Part shown: one piece after another, positions 60,438 through 64,000 of the stretch
Layout: each line of letters starts with the position of its first letter
Position numbering within the stretch: position 1 is the first letter of the stretch
DNA from: JAJPHY01 sp040754475
GTDB taxonomy: Bacteria; Actinomycetota; UBA4738; HRBIN12
NCBI GenBank assembly: GCA_040754475.1
Contig: JBFMCN010000007.1
Location: 1-64,000, forward strand
DNA length: 64,000 nucleotides
Direction of reading: 5' to 3'
Notes under the pieces: generated by a model
The model's database searches: none
The model's input: only the letters and a program-made list of their open reading frames with translations
Told to the model about the DNA's origin: nothing
Made by a program: the position numbers and the translations under genes

Positions 60438-61091
60438 ATGTCGGCCACGCTCACCCCCACCAAGCCTCGCCTGCGAGGGTGGATCCACGAGATCGCGTTC
60501 TTCGTATCCATCCCCGCAGGTATTGCGCTCGTTCTCCTGGCCGGGAGCGCGCTCGCGAAGATCGTGGCGGGTGTCTACGCCCTGAGCCTGACCGCCGTGC
60601 TCGGATCCAGTGCCGCCTATCACCGGGGCCGGTGGTCACCTGTGGCGCTCCGCAGGATGAAGCGCCTGGATCACTCGATGATCTTCGTGCTGATCGCCGG
60701 GAGCTATACGCCGGTCAGCGTCCTGGTGCTGCACGGGGCGTCGTCGGTAGTGATGCTTTCGCTCGCGTGGGCCATCGCGGCAGTAGGGATCACCCTGAAG
60801 CTTGCGAGGATCGACGGCCTTCACATCACGACCGGGATCCTGTACATGGGAGCGGGGTGGCTCGTGCTCGTCGCGTTCCCGCAGCTCGTGCATGGGCTGT
60901 CGCTACCGGCCATCGTCCTCCTGGTCGCTGGCGGGCTCCTATACACGATCGGCGCGATCGTCTTCGCGAGCAAGAGACCCGACCCCAGGCCGGATACGTT
61001 CGGGTACCACGAGGTGTGGCACTCGTTCTTGACTGCCGCCGCCGTGTGCCACTGGGTGATGATCCTGCTGGTTGTCCGAGCCGCCAGCTAG
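60438..61091 (+). CDS. Hemolysin III / PAQR family membrane protein
   Basis: A 217-residue protein with seven predicted membrane helices. PAQR-family metal ligands are visible: His in SSAAYHRGRW, Asp in KRLDHSMIF, and His in YHEVWHSFLTAAAVCHW. Bacterial members (YqfA, Hly-III) are linked to membrane fluidity; hemolysis is not established. The ATG at 60438 lies seven bases after TAGCAT (60425-60430). Only 43 bases separate it from the divergent ade start. Confidence 0.9.
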   Translation: MSATLTPTKPRLRGWIHEIAFFVSIPAGIALVLLAGSALAKIVAGVYALSLTAVLGSSAAYHRGRWSPVALRRMKRLDHSMIFVLIAGSYTPVSVLVLHGASSVVMLSLAWAIAAVGITLKLARIDGLHITTGILYMGAGWLVLVAFPQLVHGLSLPAIVLLVAGGLLYTIGAIVFASKRPDPRPDTFGYHEVWHSFLTAAAVCHWVMILLVVRAAS

Positions 61092-61108
61092 CTCTCTGGT
61101 AGGCTTGC

Positions 61109-61139
61109 CCTCACGGACGGCGATCGCCGTCCCGTGAGG
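61109..61139 (+). terminator. Terminator-like hairpin between the PAQR and helicase genes
   Basis: CCTCACGG-ACGGCGA pairs with TCGCCGTCCCGTGAGG, with one unpaired base, and is followed by TTTCGTTCTCC. It lies 18 bases after the PAQR stop. A TAGGCT hexamer at 61100 overlaps its left edge, so a transcript starting there would contain only part of it. Confidence 0.7.
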
Positions 61140-61234
61140 TTTCGTTCTCCTCGTTCCTCCTTGCGGTGGTGTCGGGGCTCGCGCAGAACCTCCCCGACAG
61201 TGCGGCCGGAGAGCCGCAGAGCAAGGAGTCGAAG

Positions 61235-62431
61235 ATGCCCTTACCGTCGTTCACAGATCTCGGCGTGTCCGAGGCGGTAACCGATACTCTGGCGCGACGC
61301 GGGATACGGACGCCGTTCCCAATCCAATCGATGGTGATGCGCGACGCGCTTGCCGGCGTCGACGTCCTGGGGAAGTCGCAGACCGGCTCGGGCAAGACGC
61401 TCGCGTTCGCGATCCCCATCGTCGAACGGACCGAGGCGTCCGGGCCGCTCCCTTCGGCGCTCGTGCTGGTGCCCACACGCGAGCTCGCCGCGCAGGTCGC
61501 GGAGGAGTTCGCTGACGTCGCGAAGGCCAAGGGCCTACGGGTCGCCGTCGCCTACGGCGGAATCGGCATCCGCGAGCAGGGTCGCGCCATTGCGAAGGCC
61601 CAGATCCTCATCGCGACGCCGGGTCGGCTCGAGGACATCGCCGAACGGCGGCTTGTGAAGCTGGAAGGCGTCCGGATCCTGGTGCTGGACGAGGCAGACC
61701 GGATGCTCGACATGGGGTTCCAGCCCCAGGTGGATCGCATCGTCCGCCGTCTGCCCAAGGACCGGCAGACGATGTTCTTCTCTGCCACCCTCGACGGCGA
61801 TGCCGGCAGGATCGCCCAGGCCTACACGGGCGACGCGAAGCGGCACGAGGTCGCAAGCGAAGCGAAGACCGTCGAGGAGGTCCGCCACCGCTTCATACCC
61901 GTGTCCATCCACGACAAGGTCGATGCGCTCGTCGAGATCCTGCGCGCAAACCGCGAGCTCTCGCTGGTGTTCGTTCGCACGAAGCGTGGCGCCGACCGCC
62001 TTGTGCATAGGCTGAAGGCCAGGAGCGTCCGCGCCGATGCCATGCACGGGGACATGACTCAGCCGGCCCGCAAGCGGGCGCTGGCGCGGTTCGAGACGGG
62101 GAAGGTCGACGTGCTCGTGGCAACGGACGTCGCTGCCCGCGGCCTCGATCTCAAGGGCATCAGCCACGTGGTCAACTTCGATCCGCCGGAGGATGAGAAG
62201 GGCTACGTGCACCGCATCGGCCGCACGGCGCGAGCAGGGCGAAGTGGCGTCGGCGTCACCCTCGTCACGGCGGAGCAGTTGGGCGACGTGAGTCGCATGG
62301 CCGCGCGCCTTGACCTGCACGAGGAGTTCCAGGAGGAGGGCCTGACGATCGCGCCCCCGCGGGTCGTGTTCTCGGGTTCGTCGCGCGGAGGCCGGTCGTC
62401 GCTCCACCGGCGGACTCGTCGCCGCTTGTGA
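61235..62431 (+). CDS. DEAD-box RNA helicase
   Basis: A 398-residue RhlE-like helicase. Motifs in order: a Q-motif (TPFPIQSMVM), Walker A SQTGSGKT, PTRELAAQV, TPGRLED, DEAD in VLDEADRMLDMGF, SAT, then domain 2 with VFVRTKRGADRL, ATDVAARGLDLK and HRIGRTARAGRSG. The C-terminal tail is short and basic (GSSRGGRSSLHRRTRRRL). AAGGAG lies six bases before the ATG; the frame opens at 61166. It likely helps ribosome assembly or mRNA turnover. Confidence 0.94.
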   Translation: MPLPSFTDLGVSEAVTDTLARRGIRTPFPIQSMVMRDALAGVDVLGKSQTGSGKTLAFAIPIVERTEASGPLPSALVLVPTRELAAQVAEEFADVAKAKGLRVAVAYGGIGIREQGRAIAKAQILIATPGRLEDIAERRLVKLEGVRILVLDEADRMLDMGFQPQVDRIVRRLPKDRQTMFFSATLDGDAGRIAQAYTGDAKRHEVASEAKTVEEVRHRFIPVSIHDKVDALVEILRANRELSLVFVRTKRGADRLVHRLKARSVRADAMHGDMTQPARKRALARFETGKVDVLVATDVAARGLDLKGISHVVNFDPPEDEKGYVHRIGRTARAGRSGVGVTLVTAEQLGDVSRMAARLDLHEEFQEEGLTIAPPRVVFSGSSRGGRSSLHRRTRRRL

Positions 62432-62445
62432 ACGGAAGCGGCCGG

Positions 62446-64000
62446 TCAGCCGGCGAGGGGCTCGATGATGCTGAGCCCCGAGTGACGATGATGCGTGAGG
62501 ATCTCCTCGGCGGGAACCGGCCTGCTGAAGTGGTAGCCCTGGCCGAGCGGACACTTGTTGCCGACGAGGAACCGCCATTCCTCCTCAGTCTCGATGCCCT
62601 CGGCGAGCGGGAGCATGCCGAGCCCGTCCGCCAGCTGGATGATCGCCCGCACCATGCTGCCGGCCTGCGGATCGCTCGCCACGTCGCGGACGAACGAGCG
62701 GTCCACCTTGAGGATGTCGACGGGCATGTGCTTGAGGCGCGAGAGCGAGGAGTAGCCGGTGCCGAAGTCGTCGATGGCCAGACGCAGGCCGCGAGCGTGC
62801 AGATCCCAGAGGATCCGTTGCGTTCGATCCGGGTCGGTCATCGCGGCGGATTCCGTGATCTCTACGACGACCCTTGTGGGATCGACCCCTTGCGCGTCGA
62901 ACCGCGACACGATCCTGTCGGACACGTCGGGCTGCCAGAGCTGTCGGGGGGAGAGGTTGAACGAGATGTCCTGGATGTTCAGTCCCTCCCCGCGCCACTC
63001 GGCGTCCTGACGGGCGAGTTCCTCCATGACCCAGTCGCCGATGACCTCGATAAGGCCCATCTCCTCGGCGAGCGGGATGAACTCGCCCGGCGGTACCAGG
63101 CCGCCGTTCGGGTCGGCCCAGCGGAGCAGCGCCTCGACCCCCACCATCTGCCCGCTGGCGAGGTCGACGACCGGCTGGTAGTGGAGCACCCAGTGTCGAT
63201 GCTCCACGGCTTTGCGCAGCCTCGTCGTGAGCGAGAGCCTGCCGAGCGCGTCGCTGTCCTGCTTGACGTGCACCACGTATCCGCCCGGCGCCGTCTTCTT
63301 GCTCTGGTACATGGCAGCGTCTGCGTTCCTGAGGAGAGCCGTGGCGTCTTCGGCGTCCTGCGGGAACAGGCTGACACCTATGCTCGCAGTCACGTACACC
63401 TCGGTGCCCTGGAGCTCGAACGGCTGCTGGAGCGCTTCCTGGATCCGTGTGACGACGGACTCGGCGACGAGCATCGCACCGCTAGTGTCCTCTGGGAACG
63501 GCGTCGACCCGTGGTCGAGGTCGGCAAGGAGCAGCAGGAACTCGTCGCCGCCCTGGCGGGCCACAAGGTCGGTCTCACGTGTGGCCTCGCGGAGGCGCCA
63601 CGCCAGCTGACGGAGCAGCTCGTCGCCGACCTCGTGGCCGAGGCTGTCGTTCACGAGCTTGAAGTCATCGAGATCCATGGTGATCACCGCGACCGCCGTG
63701 TCGTGCCGGCGCGCTCGGGCGAGGGCAAGTTCGAGAAGCTCCTCGAACATCGCCCTGTTGGGAAGCTCTGTCAGAGCGTCGTGGTAGGCGATGAACGCGA
63801 CCTGCTCCTCGGCCCGCTTCTGTTCGGTGATGTCGAGCATGAGGCCGTGGACGAAGGCAGGGCTGCCGTCCTCGCTTTGGACAACGACCGCGCTGTCTCG
63901 GAACCACATCATGCTGCCGTCGAACGTGATCAGGCGGTACTCGAGTGCAAAGGGCTCGCCCGACCTCCGCCCCTGGAGGTAGGTGCTTACAACGCGCTCC
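62446..64000 (-). CDS. PAS-GGDEF-EAL cyclic-di-GMP enzyme (N-terminus cut by window edge)
   Basis: The gene enters from the right edge; 517 codons are visible. It starts within a PAS domain (EYRLITFDGSMMWFRD, ending DITEQKRAEEQ). A GGDEF domain follows with RQGGDEFLLLL, so diguanylate cyclase activity is possible. The C-terminal EAL domain has VGVEALLRW, EITES, IDDFGTGYSSL and LPLAEGIETE, all expected for an active phosphodiesterase. The net activity cannot be told from sequence. More sensory domains may lie upstream of the edge. It converges with the helicase gene after 14 bases. Confidence 0.93.
   Translation of the reverse strand, partial: ERVVSTYLQGRRSGEPFALEYRLITFDGSMMWFRDSAVVVQSEDGSPAFVHGLMLDITEQKRAEEQVAFIAYHDALTELPNRAMFEELLELALARARRHDTAVAVITMDLDDFKLVNDSLGHEVGDELLRQLAWRLREATRETDLVARQGGDEFLLLLADLDHGSTPFPEDTSGAMLVAESVVTRIQEALQQPFELQGTEVYVTASIGVSLFPQDAEDATALLRNADAAMYQSKKTAPGGYVVHVKQDSDALGRLSLTTRLRKAVEHRHWVLHYQPVVDLASGQMVGVEALLRWADPNGGLVPPGEFIPLAEEMGLIEVIGDWVMEELARQDAEWRGEGLNIQDISFNLSPRQLWQPDVSDRIVSRFDAQGVDPTRVVVEITESAAMTDPDRTQRILWDLHARGLRLAIDDFGTGYSSLSRLKHMPVDILKVDRSFVRDVASDPQAGSMVRAIIQLADGLGMLPLAEGIETEEEWRFLVGNKCPLGQGYHFSRPVPAEEILTHHRHSGLSIIEPLAG

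Noticed and set aside
1..64000. CRISPR arrays, insertion sequences, prophage genes or attachment sites
   Set aside because: I saw no regularly spaced repeats, transposase or integrase motifs, or tRNA-end duplications, and composition looks even throughout.

Overview
The window is 64 kb of GC-rich (roughly two thirds G+C), densely packed bacterial chromosome. Gene content and order point to the Actinomycetota: a DUF2342 metalloprotease followed by tilS-hpt-ftsH-folE...folP-folB-folK-DUF2520-panC-coaX-lysS, then clpC, carD, a PIN/TRAM protein with ispD-ispF, a DUF3263/LytR_C pair, and a CIRCE-controlled groL. Several blocks are rearranged relative to well-studied actinobacteria: panD and cysS are absent from their usual places, yidD sits inside the folate cluster, and there are archaeal-type traits (class V fructose-bisphosphatase, TreT). 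I infer an uncultured or deep-branching actinobacterial lineage; this is not proven by the sequence. No phage, transposase, CRISPR array or plasmid function is visible.

Layout. 1-3.2 kb: secreted M36 metalloprotease and tRNA-Thr(CGU). 3.2-17.6 kb: one long plus-strand run for tRNA lysidine, purine salvage, FtsH, folate, pantothenate/CoA and LysRS. 17.5-25.1 kb: orphan receiver protein, ClpC, CarD, PIN/TRAM, isoprenoid genes ispD-ispF, a TrmH-type rRNA methyltransferase and tRNA-Thr(UGU). 25-29.7 kb: unknown secreted protein, a GAF/PAS histidine kinase, and the DUF3263-LytR_C pair. 29.7-34.6 kb: trehalose locus (otsB, otsA, treT, a HAD phosphatase) beside a divergently read Rrf2 regulator. 34.8-40 kb: two HEAT-repeat proteins, a DUF5679 zinc ribbon and groL. 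40-49.9 kb: LarE plus NIL protein, SLH-NlpC/P60 wall hydrolase, FBPase, YHS protein, YjbQ, a divergent GroES-like protein, a PrmC-like methyltransferase, a TlpA-like lipoprotein, moaA and mogA/moaB. 49.9-55.7 kb: secreted hydrolases (sulfatase and two related phosphoesterases) and KamA. 55.7-64 kb: cold-shock protein, an RGG-rich protein, transketolase, adenine deaminase, a hemolysin III/PAQR protein, a DEAD-box helicase, and a PAS-GGDEF-EAL protein cut by the right edge.

Two expression features stand out. Many genes have a TANNNT-type -10 hexamer ending only 6-10 bases before the start codon, the arrangement expected for leaderless mRNAs; I used it to choose several starts. FtsH appears to start at a CTG codon, because no ATG, GTG or TTG in frame would keep its first membrane segment.

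Functionally the window is mostly housekeeping: folate and CoA cofactors, isoprenoid precursors, molybdopterin, proteostasis (FtsH, ClpC, GroEL, GroES-like) and RNA handling (Csp, DEAD-box, RlmB-like). To this are added trehalose osmoprotection by two routes, extracellular hydrolases, and signalling proteins. I did not find a complete new system. The most unusual items are the leaderless promoter pattern, the CTG start of ftsH, the HEAT-repeat pair with a structured leader, the divergent GroES-like protein and the HPPY variant of PrmC.
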